Source of the DNA: Cellulophaga baltica
Lineage (GTDB): Bacteria; Bacteroidota; Bacteroidia; Flavobacteriales; Flavobacteriaceae
Assembly (NCBI RefSeq): GCF_900102165.1
Contig: NZ_FNBD01000007.1
Location: 186,001-250,000 of the forward strand
Reading direction: 5' to 3'
DNA length: 64,000 nucleotides
Shown: in pieces, positions 36,267-45,365 of the stretch
Numbering within the stretch: position 1 is the first letter of the stretch
Layout: each line of letters begins with the position of its first letter
The notes under the pieces: generated by a model
Database searches by the model: none
What the model was told of the DNA's origin: nothing
The model's input: the letters and a program-made list of their open reading frames with translations, nothing else
Position numbers and translations under genes: made by a program

Positions 36267-36406
36267 AATATATTTTACTATTAATACTGATGCTAAGTTC
36301 GCATTTTCAATGCGATATAGTTAGTTTCTTAACAAATTTAAAATTAACACAAAAAACAAAAATTTACTTTAAAGAATTTAAAATATCTTTTAACACTAAG
36401 TTTATG

Positions 36407-36414
36407 TAATTTTG
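36407..36414 (+). promoter_or_regulatory. Candidate -7 element upstream of kdsD
   Basis: TAATTTTG matches TAnnTTTG and lies 56 bases before the TTG start at 36471. The -33 region has TTT instead of TTG at a slightly short spacing. Confidence 0.35.
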
Positions 36415-36470
36415 TAACTAAATATAAGACATTCTTTTAGGAATACAATCAGATAATTGAATTAATTGAT

Positions 36471-37436
36471 TTGAAAAATAATACTGCGATACTTGACATA
36501 GCAAGAAGAACCATTGAAAATGAAGCTAATGCCATTCAAAATTTATCTTCATTATTAGATGCTAATTTTTCGAACACCGTCAATCATATATTGGATTCCA
36601 CAGGCCGAATTATTATTTCTGGAATAGGAAAAAGTGCCTTAATTGCATCGAAGATAGTGGCTACATTAAACTCCACCGGATCACCTGCAATTTTCATGCA
36701 TGCGGCAGATGCAATTCATGGAGATTTAGGGACCATACAGCAGAATGACGTGGTCATCTGCATTTCTAAAAGTGGCAATACTCCCGAGATAAAAATGCTA
36801 GTTCCCTTGATAAAAAAAACAGGAAATACACTTATTGCCATGACCGGTAATTTAGACTCTGTTCTTGCAAAACAATCAGATTTTATCTTAAATACTTTTG
36901 TAGAGAAAGAAGCCTGTCCAAATAATTTAGCACCCACCACAAGCACTACAGCTCAATTAGTTATGGGTGATGCTTTAGCTATATGCCTTTTAGAATTACG
37001 AGGATTTAGCAGTAAAGATTTTGCAAAATACCACCCCGGAGGTTCTTTAGGAAAAAGGCTCTACCTACGTGTTTCAGATATTGTAGAAAATAACATGAAG
37101 CCGGAAGTAGAAATCCACTCTGATGTAAAACAAGTAATTGTAGAAATATCCGCAAAAATGCTTGGAGTAACAGCCGTACTAGACCAAGGTAAAATTGTAG
37201 GCGTTGTTACCGATGGTGACATCCGTAGAATGCTAAATAAGCATGATGATATCAAAGGACTTACCGCTAAAGATATTATGAGTGCTAATCCTAAAACTAT
37301 TGAGAATGATTCTTTAGCCGTAAAAGCTTTAGAATTAATGCAAGCAAAAAACATATCACAACTAATTGCCATTGAAAATGGCACCTATAAAGGTATTGTT
37401 CATATACATAATTTAATCAACGAAGGAATTTTATAA
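36471..37436 (+). CDS. kdsD: Arabinose-5-phosphate isomerase, KpsF/KdsD/GutQ family
   Basis: A 321-residue sugar isomerase making arabinose 5-phosphate for Kdo of lipopolysaccharide. The SIS domain (IISGIGKSALIASKIVATLN, HAADAIHGDLG, ICISKSGNTPEI) is followed by two CBS domains, each about 60 residues. The frame has no ATG before the conserved part and is closed upstream by TAA at 36453, so TTG 36471 is the start. Its stop overlaps tatC by 1 base (TAATG). Confidence 0.93.
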   Translation: MKNNTAILDIARRTIENEANAIQNLSSLLDANFSNTVNHILDSTGRIIISGIGKSALIASKIVATLNSTGSPAIFMHAADAIHGDLGTIQQNDVVICISKSGNTPEIKMLVPLIKKTGNTLIAMTGNLDSVLAKQSDFILNTFVEKEACPNNLAPTTSTTAQLVMGDALAICLLELRGFSSKDFAKYHPGGSLGKRLYLRVSDIVENNMKPEVEIHSDVKQVIVEISAKMLGVTAVLDQGKIVGVVTDGDIRRMLNKHDDIKGLTAKDIMSANPKTIENDSLAVKALELMQAKNISQLIAIENGTYKGIVHIHNLINEGIL

Positions 37437-38272
37437 TGGCAAATAAGAAAGACACCGTAGATATGTCATTTCTAGATCATCTAGAAGAATTACGCTGGCA
37501 CCTAATCCGTTCAACTTTAGCAGTACTAATCGTAGGTTCTGTAGCTTTTGCTTTTAGCCGTTACATTTTCGACTGGGTGATTTTTGCCCCTAGTAAAATG
37601 AATTTCGCAACCTATGAGTTCTTTTGCAACATTGCAAAGTTTTTTAATTTCACGTCTGATTTCTGTGCTGAAGAATTACCATTTACCATACAAAGTAGAA
37701 CCATGGCAGGGCAGTTTTCTGCCGATATTTGGACCGCTATCTGGGCCGGAATAATTATCGCATTTCCGTATATTTTATTCGAAATGTGGAAATTTATTAG
37801 CCCAGGACTTTATGAAAAAGAACGCAAGAATTCTAGAGGTTTTATTTTTATAGCTTCTTTCTTATTTTTCTTAGGCGTATTATTTGGGTATTATATTGTA
37901 GCCCCTTTATCTATCAACTTTTTAGGAACCTATTCTGTCAGTGATGTTGTTAAAAACGAATTTGATCTTAGCTCCTATATATCAACCTTAAGGTCATCTG
38001 TAATTGCATGTGGAATTATATTTGAACTCCCAATCATCATCTATTTCTTAACAAAAATAGGATTGGTTACTCCTGAAATTTTAAAGAAATACAGAAAGAT
38101 AGCTTTAGTAGTTGTATTAATTTTATCTGCCGTTATTACTCCTCCAGATGTTGCCAGTCAAATTGTAGTTTCTATTCCTATTATCATCCTATATCAAGTT
38201 AGTATTTACATCTCTGGATATGTAATCCGAAAAGAATTAAAAAAAGAAGCAAAAAGAAAGAAAAATGCCTAA
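37436..38272 (+). CDS. tatC: Twin-arginine translocase subunit TatC
   Basis: A 278-residue inner-membrane protein with six helices and the TatC signatures SFLDHLEELRWHLIRS at the N-terminus and FEMWKFISPGLYEKERK in the first cytoplasmic loop. It recognises twin-arginine signals; candidate substrates in this window are the RR-bearing proteins at 1804 and 27188. It has a one-base stop/start overlap with kdsD and an 8-base overlap with the next gene. tatA/B are not nearby. Confidence 0.96.
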   Translation: MANKKDTVDMSFLDHLEELRWHLIRSTLAVLIVGSVAFAFSRYIFDWVIFAPSKMNFATYEFFCNIAKFFNFTSDFCAEELPFTIQSRTMAGQFSADIWTAIWAGIIIAFPYILFEMWKFISPGLYEKERKNSRGFIFIASFLFFLGVLFGYYIVAPLSINFLGTYSVSDVVKNEFDLSSYISTLRSSVIACGIIFELPIIIYFLTKIGLVTPEILKKYRKIALVVVLILSAVITPPDVASQIVVSIPIIILYQVSIYISGYVIRKELKKEAKRKKNA

Positions 38273-38618
38273 TCAAATAGAAGAATTTAATGCTTACCGT
38301 TCTAAAATGAATGATAAGCTGCTTGCCGATAATAATAAAATCATCAAAAGAATATTTAACTTAGACACCAATGCTTTTGCTCCTGGTGCATTAGATGTCA
38401 AAACAAAAGAACTTCTGGGGCTTGTAGCTTCTGCTGTACTTCGTTGTGATGATTGTGTGAAATACCACTTAGAAAGCTCTCATAGTGTGGGCGCCAGCAA
38501 AGAAGAAGTTATGGAAACCTTAAGTATTGCCACACTTGTTGGAGGTACCATCGTAGTTCCGCACTTACGTAGAGCTTATGAATATTGGGAAGCTTTAGAA
38601 GAGCAAGAGAACGAATAA
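38265..38618 (+). CDS. Carboxymuconolactone decarboxylase family protein (AhpD-like)
   Basis: A 117-residue all-helical protein with the redox CxxC-type motif AVLRCDDCVKYHLESS and HVGA-like HSVGASKEEVMETL, as in AhpD/CMD proteins. Such proteins reduce peroxides or act as peroxidase partners; the exact role is not known. It overlaps tatC by 8 bases and is 94 bases before lptB. Confidence 0.88.
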   Translation: MPNQIEEFNAYRSKMNDKLLADNNKIIKRIFNLDTNAFAPGALDVKTKELLGLVASAVLRCDDCVKYHLESSHSVGASKEEVMETLSIATLVGGTIVVPHLRRAYEYWEALEEQENE

Positions 38619-38640
38619 GGGTTAAATTTTCTCTAATTAG

Positions 38641-38671
38641 TTGAGAGAGACCACATTTTCCATTAGTTTTG
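38641..38671 (+). promoter_or_regulatory. Bacteroidota-type promoter for lptB
   Basis: TTG at 38641-38643, 20 bases, then TAGTTTTG at 38664-38671, a good match to the -33/-7 pattern. The lptB start codon follows 42 bases later. Confidence 0.65.
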
Positions 38672-38712
38672 AAACGATATAAAAGGTAAAAACCAACAAC
38701 GAACTAGCATTT

Positions 38713-39450
38713 ATGAAGTTACGTGCAGACAATATAATGAAGTCCTATAGAGGGCGACCAGTAGTTAAAGGAATTTCATTAGAAGTTAATCAGGGTGAAA
38801 TTGTGGGTCTTCTTGGTCCAAATGGCGCCGGAAAAACTACATCGTTCTACATGATTGTTGGTCTGGTTAAACCTAACGGCGGGAATATCTATTTAAACGA
38901 TATGGATATTACTAAGTTTCCGATGTACAAAAGAGCACAAAACGGAATAGGTTACCTTGCACAGGAAGCTTCTGTATTTAGAAAACTTAGTATTGAAGAA
39001 AATATATTAAGTGTTTTACAGCTTACCAAGCTCAGCAAGAAAGAGCAAGAAATGAAAATGGAATCGCTTATCGAAGAATTTAGCTTAGGCCATATTCGAA
39101 AAAACCGTGGTGATTTACTTTCTGGTGGCGAACGTAGAAGAACAGAAATTGCGCGTGCTTTAGCTACAGATCCTAAATTTATTCTACTAGACGAACCTTT
39201 TGCAGGTGTAGATCCTGTGGCAGTAGAAGACATTCAGCGTATTGTAGCACAGTTAAAAGACAAAAATATAGGTATTCTTATTACCGATCATAACGTACAA
39301 GAGACCTTAGCGATTACTGAGCGTTCCTACCTGATGTTTGAAGGGGGAATTTTAAAGTCTGGTATTCCTGAAGATCTAGCCGCTGATGAAATGGTACGTA
39401 AAGTATATCTAGGTCAGAATTTTGAATTACGTAAAAAGAAACTGTTTTAG
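38713..39450 (+). CDS. lptB: LPS export ABC transporter ATP-binding protein LptB
   Basis: A 245-residue ABC ATPase with Walker [15 protein letters not shown], signature [16 protein letters not shown], Walker [14 protein letters not shown] and the switch His in [19 protein letters not shown] and LGHIRK are typical of LptB, the motor of the LptBFG lipopolysaccharide extractor. The permease genes lptF/G are not adjacent. A strong terminator follows. Confidence 0.95.
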   Translation: MKLRADNIMKSYRGRPVVKGISLEVNQGEIVGLLGPNGAGKTTSFYMIVGLVKPNGGNIYLNDMDITKFPMYKRAQNGIGYLAQEASVFRKLSIEENILSVLQLTKLSKKEQEMKMESLIEEFSLGHIRKNRGDLLSGGERRRTEIARALATDPKFILLDEPFAGVDPVAVEDIQRIVAQLKDKNIGILITDHNVQETLAITERSYLMFEGGILKSGIPEDLAADEMVRKVYLGQNFELRKKKLF

Positions 39451-39478
39451 ACAACTAAAACAATTAGAACTATAATTA

Positions 39479-39526
39479 AAGCCAATACTAAAAAACATCT
39501 TTTTTAGTATTGGTTATTTTTTTTTG
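39479..39526 (+). terminator. Rho-independent terminator after lptB
   Basis: CCAATACTAAAAAA pairs with TTTTTTAGTATTGG around a 4-5 base loop, then nine T follow. It lies about 30 bases after the lptB stop. Confidence 0.92.
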
Positions 39527-39637
39527 CGTAAAACTCAAATAGGCATTCAAAAACTAATTAACGGAAGTTTAAATAGTATCCGCATCAGTAAGAATTGTGT
39601 TTATCTTGAACATACACACTCCAATAGTCTACAAACA

Positions 39638-40402
39638 CTACCCCTTTACCTTAATTAAATTAAGGACAGATGTTAATACATAAAAGAGGATGATAGCAGG
39701 TACCGCCATAAACTTAAGGGTTACCAAGAGTATAATACTTACCACTAAAAACACGTAGCGAATGGCATTATCTTTAAAGCTCCAATTTGAAAATTTTAAA
39801 GCAAATAATGGGATGTTTGCATTCAGCAAATAGGCACTTAAAAACGTCAACCCTATTAAAAACCATTGATTAAGTATAATGCTGTTTAGCACTTCATTAG
39901 TATGGTACAGTAAAATTAAAGGCAAAGAAATAATCAACAAAGTGTTTGCTGGGGTTGGTAAACCTATAAAAGAGTTGGTCTGATTTTCATCTATATTGAA
40001 TTTCGCTAAGCGATAGGCAGATGCCAAAGTAACAATTAATCCTAAAAGAGGAATCAATTCTTGAGGATTTAGTTTAAAAGATTGCCATGTAGCCATACTT
40101 GAACTTTCTGAAAGCAAACCACTACTCCAACCTCCTGTTGAAGACATTTCTAAAAGCTTAAACATCACAATACCCGGCACCACACCACTCGTAACCATAT
40201 CGGCTAAAGAATCTAACTGTAAACCCAAACCACTTTTAACATTTAGTAATCGCGCAGCAAATCCGTCAAAATAATCAAAAAATATGCCTAGAAAAACAAA
40301 CAATGCTACCATTTCAAAAACTCCGTGAACTGCAAAAAACACAGCAATACAGCCACAGAATAAATTGAGTAAAGTAATAAGGTTTGGTATGTGTTTTTTC
40401 AT
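39638..40402 (-). CDS. pssA: CDP-diacylglycerol-serine O-phosphatidyltransferase
   Basis: A 254-residue membrane enzyme making phosphatidylserine, the precursor of phosphatidylethanolamine. The CDP-alcohol phosphotransferase signature D-x2-DG-x2-AR-x8-G-x3-D-x3-D is complete in FDYFDGFAARLLNVKSGLGL and continues QLDSLADM. About seven or eight hydrophobic helices follow. It is divergent from the DUF4105 gene with a 99-base gap and converges with lptB. Confidence 0.93.
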   Translation of the reverse strand: MKKHIPNLITLLNLFCGCIAVFFAVHGVFEMVALFVFLGIFFDYFDGFAARLLNVKSGLGLQLDSLADMVTSGVVPGIVMFKLLEMSSTGGWSSGLLSESSSMATWQSFKLNPQELIPLLGLIVTLASAYRLAKFNIDENQTNSFIGLPTPANTLLIISLPLILLYHTNEVLNSIILNQWFLIGLTFLSAYLLNANIPLFALKFSNWSFKDNAIRYVFLVVSIILLVTLKFMAVPAIILFYVLTSVLNLIKVKG

Positions 40403-40501
40403 GTGTTAAGCTTTTGGTAAAAATAGGATATTTTTATCGGAACTAATTATCTCAAATAAATTCTTCGCATATTTGTTTGTAGAAAAGTTTTACCCCATAC
40501 T

Positions 40502-41680
40502 ATGCTATTTAAAAAATACATTTTAAGTTTCTTTCTTACTTTTTCTTTATTTGGATTCTCGCAACCAACACTATCTCCTAAATCAAAAATTAGTGTCTTA
40601 ACGGTAGGAACAGCAGATGAACTTTATGCTAAATTTGGTCATAGCGCTATACGGGTTCAAGATCCTGCTTTAGGAATTGATGATGTCTATAATTACGGTC
40701 ATTTTGATTTCAATACGCCCAACTTTTACACAAAATTCACCCGAGGCAAATTGTTATATAGCTTAGCACGTGAGTCTTTTGAAGGTTTCATTTACGGTTA
40801 TCAACTAGAAAACAGATGGGTAAAAGAACAAGATTTACAACTCACTGTTCAAGAACGTAATGATTTTTTGAAATTTCTAGAAAACAATCATCTTCCAGAA
40901 AACAGGTTTTATAAATATGATTTCTTATTTGACAATTGCTCCACTAGATTACCCGATGCCTTACAAACCGTTTTAGGAGCTAAACTAAGTTTTGACTATA
41001 CACATTTAGAAAATCAGTTTACATTTAGAGAATTAATACATCAAAACTTAGATGTTAATTCCTGGTCTAATTTTGGTATAGATCTGGCCCTAGGATCTGT
41101 AATTGACCGAAAAGCGACGCCATGGGAACATCAATTTTTACCAATCTATGTATTTAAACAACTTCCGCACGCTACGGTAGATGGAAAAAAATTAGTTTCA
41201 AAAGAAAGAACTTTATTAAAAGAAGTACCTGAAGAAAAAAATTCCAACTTTCTTCTATCCCCACTACTATGGCTTTCCATACTTAGTATACTAGTATGCC
41301 TAATCACTTTAAAAGATTACAAAGCAAAAAAAAGATCTAGATATCTGGACTTTATTTTATTTTTAACCACAGGACTAGCCGGACTCTTAATTGTGTTTCT
41401 TTGGTTTGGAACAGACCACCAAGCCACCGCAAAGAACTTTAATTTCTTATGGACCTTTCCTATAAATAGCCTTATCGCATTCTTTTTACTTAAAAAAGGA
41501 GCGCCTGCTAAATGGATTTCTAGCTATATGCTATTACTCCTTATTTGTATTGGTATCGCACTGATACTTTGGATTCTTAAAGTACAAATATTCAGTATTT
41601 TGATCCTTCCAATCGTATTTGCTTTAATCGTTAGATATTCCTTTTTAATTTATTATCAAAGGTCTGCCAGAGTTCACTAA
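40502..41680 (+). CDS. DUF4105 / Lnb N-terminal domain membrane protein
   Basis: A 392-residue protein with a signal peptide (FFLTFSLFGFSQ), a periplasmic DUF4105 domain (VGTADELYAKFGHSAIRVQD with the conserved His, then NYGHFDFNTPNFYTKF and the Cys of FDNCSTRLPDAL) and about five C-terminal transmembrane helices from residue 250. The domain resembles a papain-like amidase fold (Lnb N-terminal periplasmic domain); His plus Cys could be catalytic. The substrate is unknown. The -7-like TAACTTTG at 41678-41685 at its stop may serve the next gene. Confidence 0.82.
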   Translation: MLFKKYILSFFLTFSLFGFSQPTLSPKSKISVLTVGTADELYAKFGHSAIRVQDPALGIDDVYNYGHFDFNTPNFYTKFTRGKLLYSLARESFEGFIYGYQLENRWVKEQDLQLTVQERNDFLKFLENNHLPENRFYKYDFLFDNCSTRLPDALQTVLGAKLSFDYTHLENQFTFRELIHQNLDVNSWSNFGIDLALGSVIDRKATPWEHQFLPIYVFKQLPHATVDGKKLVSKERTLLKEVPEEKNSNFLLSPLLWLSILSILVCLITLKDYKAKKRSRYLDFILFLTTGLAGLLIVFLWFGTDHQATAKNFNFLWTFPINSLIAFFLLKKGAPAKWISSYMLLLLICIGIALILWILKVQIFSILILPIVFALIVRYSFLIYYQRSARVH

Positions 41681-41707
41681 CTTTGCCAGTTCTAATACAA
41701 AAATTAC

Positions 41708-43582
41708 ATGAATCTATTATCAGTAGAAAATATTGCAAAAGCCTATGGCGAACATGTTTTATTTTCTGATATCTCTTTTGGAATAAACAAAGACCAAAAA
41801 ATAGCGTTAATCGCTAAAAACGGAAGTGGAAAAACATCCATTTTAAATATATTATCAGGATTAGACACTCCAGATTCTGGCCAAGTAAACTACAGAAAGG
41901 GAATTAGAGTTTCATTTTTAGATCAAGAACCTAATTTAGATCCTAATTTAACCATTGAAGAGACCATCTTTGCCTCTGACAATGAAATATTAAAGGTTAT
42001 TAGAGCCTATGAACATGCTTTAGAAAACCCAGAAGAAGCAGATGCATACCAAACCGCTTTTGAAGGGATGGAGCGCTTTCAGGCTTGGGATTTTGAAACA
42101 CAATACAAACAAATTTTATCGAAGCTTAATCTTAACGATATTCACCTTAAAGTAGAGATACTTTCTGGAGGGCAAAAAAAGCGTTTAGCCTTAGCAAATG
42201 CATTGATCAATAAACCAGACTTACTGGTACTTGATGAACCTACCAACCATTTAGATTTAGAAATGATTGAATGGTTGGAGCAGTATTTTGCCAAGGAAAA
42301 CATGACCTTATTTATGGTAACGCATGATCGTTACTTCCTAGAACGCGTCTGTAATGAAATTATAGAACTAGATGAAGGTGTTATGTATCCTTATAAAGGA
42401 AACTACTCTTATTATCTAGAAAAGAAAGAGAACAGATTAGAGCAAGAGGCCACAGAGCAACATAAATCTAAACTTTTATTTAAAAAAGAATTAGATTGGA
42501 TGCGCAGACAGCCTAAAGCTAGAACTACAAAGTCAAAATCTAGACAAGATGATTTTTACGAGATAAAAGAAAAGGCGAGCAAACGCAGAAACGAAAATGA
42601 GGTAGAGCTTGAAATCAATATGGAACGTATGGGAAGTAAAATTCTTGAGTTGCATAAAATTTCTAAATCATACCCAGGAAAACCTATCTTAGATAAGTTT
42701 GAATACAACTTTCTTCGTGGCGAACGTCTTGGTATTATTGGTAAAAATGGTGCCGGAAAATCTACCTTCTTAAATATTCTAAGTGGCAATGATGAGCCCG
42801 ATAGCGGAAAAGTTATTGTTGGTGAAACTATAAAGTTTGGATATTACACGCAAAAAGGTATAAACATTAAAGAGGGCCAGAAGGTTATTGATGTTATTCG
42901 TGAATTTGGCGATTACATTCCATTAGCCAAAGGAAGACAAATATCTGCACAACAATTATTAGAACGCTTTTTGTTTGACCGCAAAAAACAATATGATTTT
43001 GTTGATAAATTAAGTGGTGGTGAGCGCAAACGTTTGTATTTGTGTACCATTTTAATTCAGAATCCTAACTTCTTAATTCTTGACGAACCTACAAACGATT
43101 TAGATATTGTAACCTTGAATGTTCTAGAGAGCTTTTTAATGGATTTCCCTGGATGCTTACTAGTTGTTTCACACGACAGGTATTTTATGGATAAAATTGT
43201 AGATCACCTGTTTGTTTTTAGAGGTGATGCGGTTGTTGAAGATTTTCCGGGTAACTATTCAGATTTCAGATCTTATGAGGATAGTGCTGTATTGGAAAGC
43301 AGAGCTGCTAAAAAAGAAAATACACCCACGGAAGTAGATAAGGGGAGTAAGAAAAAAGAAGAGAAAAAGAAGCTTACGTTCAATGAACAAAAAGAGTTCA
43401 CAAATATTGAACGTGAAATAAAAAAATTGGAAGCAAAAAAAGAAGCTACACAACAAAAGTTTGCTGACCCTGCTTTAACTGGAGATGAAATAGATAAGTT
43501 ATCTATAGCGCTTAAAGAAATTGAAGCTGCTATAGAACTAAAAACAGAACGTTGGTTTGAACTTTCTGCACTTACAGAATAA
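41708..43582 (+). CDS. ABC-F family ATPase, Uup-like
   Basis: A 624-residue soluble protein with two ABC modules: Walker A AKNGSGKTSILNIL and GKNGAGKSTFLNIL, signatures EILSGGQKKRLALA and KLSGGERKRLYLC, and Walker B LLVLDEPTNHLD and FLILDEPTNDLD. Between them is the ABC-F linker rich in Arg/Lys (MRRQPKARTTKSKSRQDD), and the end is a basic-acidic coiled coil (about residues 545-620) as in Uup. ABC-F proteins act on the ribosome or on DNA branch intermediates; Uup likeness rests on the coiled coil. Confidence 0.92.
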   Translation: MNLLSVENIAKAYGEHVLFSDISFGINKDQKIALIAKNGSGKTSILNILSGLDTPDSGQVNYRKGIRVSFLDQEPNLDPNLTIEETIFASDNEILKVIRAYEHALENPEEADAYQTAFEGMERFQAWDFETQYKQILSKLNLNDIHLKVEILSGGQKKRLALANALINKPDLLVLDEPTNHLDLEMIEWLEQYFAKENMTLFMVTHDRYFLERVCNEIIELDEGVMYPYKGNYSYYLEKKENRLEQEATEQHKSKLLFKKELDWMRRQPKARTTKSKSRQDDFYEIKEKASKRRNENEVELEINMERMGSKILELHKISKSYPGKPILDKFEYNFLRGERLGIIGKNGAGKSTFLNILSGNDEPDSGKVIVGETIKFGYYTQKGINIKEGQKVIDVIREFGDYIPLAKGRQISAQQLLERFLFDRKKQYDFVDKLSGGERKRLYLCTILIQNPNFLILDEPTNDLDIVTLNVLESFLMDFPGCLLVVSHDRYFMDKIVDHLFVFRGDAVVEDFPGNYSDFRSYEDSAVLESRAAKKENTPTEVDKGSKKKEEKKKLTFNEQKEFTNIEREIKKLEAKKEATQQKFADPALTGDEIDKLSIALKEIEAAIELKTERWFELSALTE

Positions 43583-43587
43583 AGCTC

Positions 43588-44076
43588 ATGTATTTGCTTA
43601 GGTACTTATCTTTTCTATTCTCATCTACAAATCAGCATGGTGTACACTCCCCTTTTGTGTATACTTTGGTGACCAAAGGTTTGTATAAAAAAGATAAGTA
43701 CACCTCTATAAAATCTTTAAACACCGCTTTAAAACTATTAGATTATTTTAAAATTTCTGAGATAAATCTTAAGGATCAGAACGAAACTTTTAAAGCGCTG
43801 ATAACAGAAAAATTTCCGAATATAGGTCTGGATACTAATTCCGAATCCTTCATATATTTAGACAACCTATCTGACAAAAATGTACTGTTTTTTAAAGAAT
43901 TGGAGAGATTCAACAACGATACCCTGATTTACATCAATAATATCAACAAAAATTACGCTCATTGGCAAGCACTAATTACGCTTGAAAAAATAAAAGTGAG
44001 TATTGATACTTTTCATGGCGGAATTCTATTTTTTAGGAGAGAGCAAGTAAAAGAACATTTTAAGATTAGGATATAA
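43588..44076 (+). CDS. Reduced class I methyltransferase-like protein
   Basis: A 162-residue protein starting SSTNQHGVHSPFVYTLVTKG, a block I recognise from flavobacterial class I SAM-dependent methyltransferases of about 240 residues. The end VSIDTFHGGILFFRREQVKE matches the final strand of those proteins. The middle lacks a glycine-rich SAM loop (no GxGxG) and is shorter by some 80 residues. It therefore looks like a decayed or repurposed relative without cofactor site. The frame itself is intact and begins 5 bases after the ABC-F stop. Confidence 0.55.
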   Translation: MYLLRYLSFLFSSTNQHGVHSPFVYTLVTKGLYKKDKYTSIKSLNTALKLLDYFKISEINLKDQNETFKALITEKFPNIGLDTNSESFIYLDNLSDKNVLFFKELERFNNDTLIYINNINKNYAHWQALITLEKIKVSIDTFHGGILFFRREQVKEHFKIRI

Positions 44077-44107
44077 TCCAGTAATTTTAGACTAAATACG
44101 ATTACAA

Positions 44108-44233
44108 ATGAAATACACCCTTTACATACTATTTGTCGTCTTTGCCGTAATTTTTGTAATGAATCTTCTCAAGAATAAGAAAAGAACCAAAGAGCGAAAA
44201 AATCGCAGGTTTATGGACCGTAACAAGCGCTAA
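44108..44233 (+). CDS. 41-residue single-pass membrane peptide
   Basis: ATG at 44108 opens a 42-codon frame encoding one hydrophobic helix (LYILFVVFAVIFVMNLL) followed by a very basic tail (KNKKRTKERKNRRFMDRNKR), an N-out/C-in small membrane protein by the positive-inside rule. It stands between the methyltransferase-like gene (31-base gap) and the adenosyltransferase gene (30-base gap), all on the same strand. The coding status rests on composition and spacing, not homology. Confidence 0.6.
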   Translation: MKYTLYILFVVFAVIFVMNLLKNKKRTKERKNRRFMDRNKR

Positions 44234-44263
44234 GCGCAGTACTAATTATTTTAAAAATAGCTC

Positions 44264-44836
44264 ATGAAAATTTATACAAAAACTGGCGACAAAGGAACTA
44301 CAGCACTTTTTGGAGGAACTCGAGTAGCTAAACACCATATTAGAATTGAAAGTTACGGTACCGTTGATGAGCTAAATGCATGGATTGGTATGATAAGAGA
44401 CCAAGATATAGATGAGCATTCTAAAGAAATCCTTACCCATATTCAGCATAAATTGTTTATTGTAGGCGCTGTTTTAGCGACAGATCCGGAGAAAGCGGTT
44501 TTAAAAAACGGAAAAGAACGTTTAAATATTGACAAAATCAGTGATGGAGATCTTTTACTTCTAGAACATGAAATGGATGCTATCGAAGCGAAGCTACCGC
44601 AAATGACACATTTTATTTTACCCGGTGGCCACACCACTGTGTCATACTGTCATATTGCCAGAACTGTATGCCGTAGAGCAGAACGTATCGCGTCACATTT
44701 AAATGATACTGAACCGTTTGAACCAAATGTCTTGCGGTATCTAAATAGGCTATCAGATTATCTTTTTATGTTGGGTCGCGGTTTATCTGCACATTTAAAC
44801 GTTGAAGAAATAAAATGGATTCCAGAAAAAAAATAA
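44264..44836 (+). CDS. Cob(I)yrinic acid a,c-diamide adenosyltransferase (PduO/MMAB type)
   Basis: A 190-residue helical-bundle enzyme that transfers adenosyl from ATP to cobalamin. Family marks are the N-terminal KIYTKTGDKGTTALFGGTRV ATP loop, SYGTVDELNAWIG, FILPGGH and the ATP-binding CRRAERIA with YLNRLSDYLFMLGR. It fits with meaB later in the window, since both serve adenosylcobalamin-dependent methylmalonyl-CoA mutase. Confidence 0.94.
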   Translation: MKIYTKTGDKGTTALFGGTRVAKHHIRIESYGTVDELNAWIGMIRDQDIDEHSKEILTHIQHKLFIVGAVLATDPEKAVLKNGKERLNIDKISDGDLLLLEHEMDAIEAKLPQMTHFILPGGHTTVSYCHIARTVCRRAERIASHLNDTEPFEPNVLRYLNRLSDYLFMLGRGLSAHLNVEEIKWIPEKK

Positions 44837-44907
44837 AAGTAACAAATTGTTAATCAGCAGAATAACAATATATCCAAAAAATAATTTATTAATAACTAGT
44901 AAAAAAC

Positions 44908-44937
44908 TTGGATATATCATTTTAAAATTTATTTTTG
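44908..44937 (+). promoter_or_regulatory. Consensus Bacteroidota promoter
   Basis: TTG at 44908-44910, exactly 19 bases, then TATTTTTG at 44930-44937. This is the best -33/-7 match seen in the window. It rules out the in-frame TTG at 44935 as a start, since that codon lies inside the -7 box, and supports ATG 44965. Confidence 0.8.
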
Positions 44938-44964
44938 CAAAAAATTAAAATTAATACCACTAAC

Positions 44965-45189
44965 ATGTATTGGACTTTAGAATTAGCATCTTACTTAAGT
45001 GATGCACCTTGGCCAGCTACCAAAGACGAATTGATCGATTACGCAATTAGAACCGGAGCTCCACTAGAGGTTGTAGAAAATCTACAGTCTATGGAAGAAG
45101 AAGGCGGTGAGATTTACGAATCTATCGAAGAAATTTGGCCAGACTACCCAACGGAAGAAGATTACCTCTGGAACGAGGACGAATATTAA
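44965..45189 (+). CDS. DUF2795 domain-containing small acidic protein
   Basis: A 74-residue acidic soluble protein starting MYWTLELASYLSDAPWPATK and continuing with ELIDYAIRTGAPLEVVENLQ, the DUF2795 core, then an acidic tail (YPTEEDYLWNEDEY). The family is common and highly conserved in Bacteroidota with no established function. It has its own near-perfect promoter and terminator, so it is monocistronic and probably well expressed. Confidence 0.85.
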   Translation: MYWTLELASYLSDAPWPATKDELIDYAIRTGAPLEVVENLQSMEEEGGEIYESIEEIWPDYPTEEDYLWNEDEY

Positions 45190-45209
45190 AATATTAACGT
45201 AATAACATT

Positions 45210-45238
45210 AAAAAAGTCTCATTTGAGGCTTTTTTTTT
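45210..45238 (+). terminator. Rho-independent terminator after DUF2795 gene
   Basis: AAAAAGtCTCA and TGAGgCTTTTT form a short stem with a 2-base loop, followed by a T-run, 21 bases after the stop at 45189. Confidence 0.85.
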
Positions 45239-45318
45239 ACTTAATTTTGAACTTGAGTGACAGCATTACTGATTATGTTGTTGATTATAGTTCATTCTGT
45301 CATGTTATTCCGCTAAAA

Positions 45319-45326
45319 TACCTTTG
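45319..45326 (+). promoter_or_regulatory. Candidate -7 element for secA
   Basis: TACCTTTG matches TAnnTTTG, 40 bases before the secA ATG. CTG stands at the -33 position with 19-base spacing (45297-45299), one base off consensus. Confidence 0.55.
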
Positions 45327-45365
45327 GTATGGTTATAGCATAGATTAAAAAAAATAATTTACCGT

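Noticed and set aside
44935-44964. Upstream TTG start for the DUF2795 gene
   Set aside because: The codon lies inside a consensus -7 box, so it cannot be in the transcript; ATG 44965 fits the family start.
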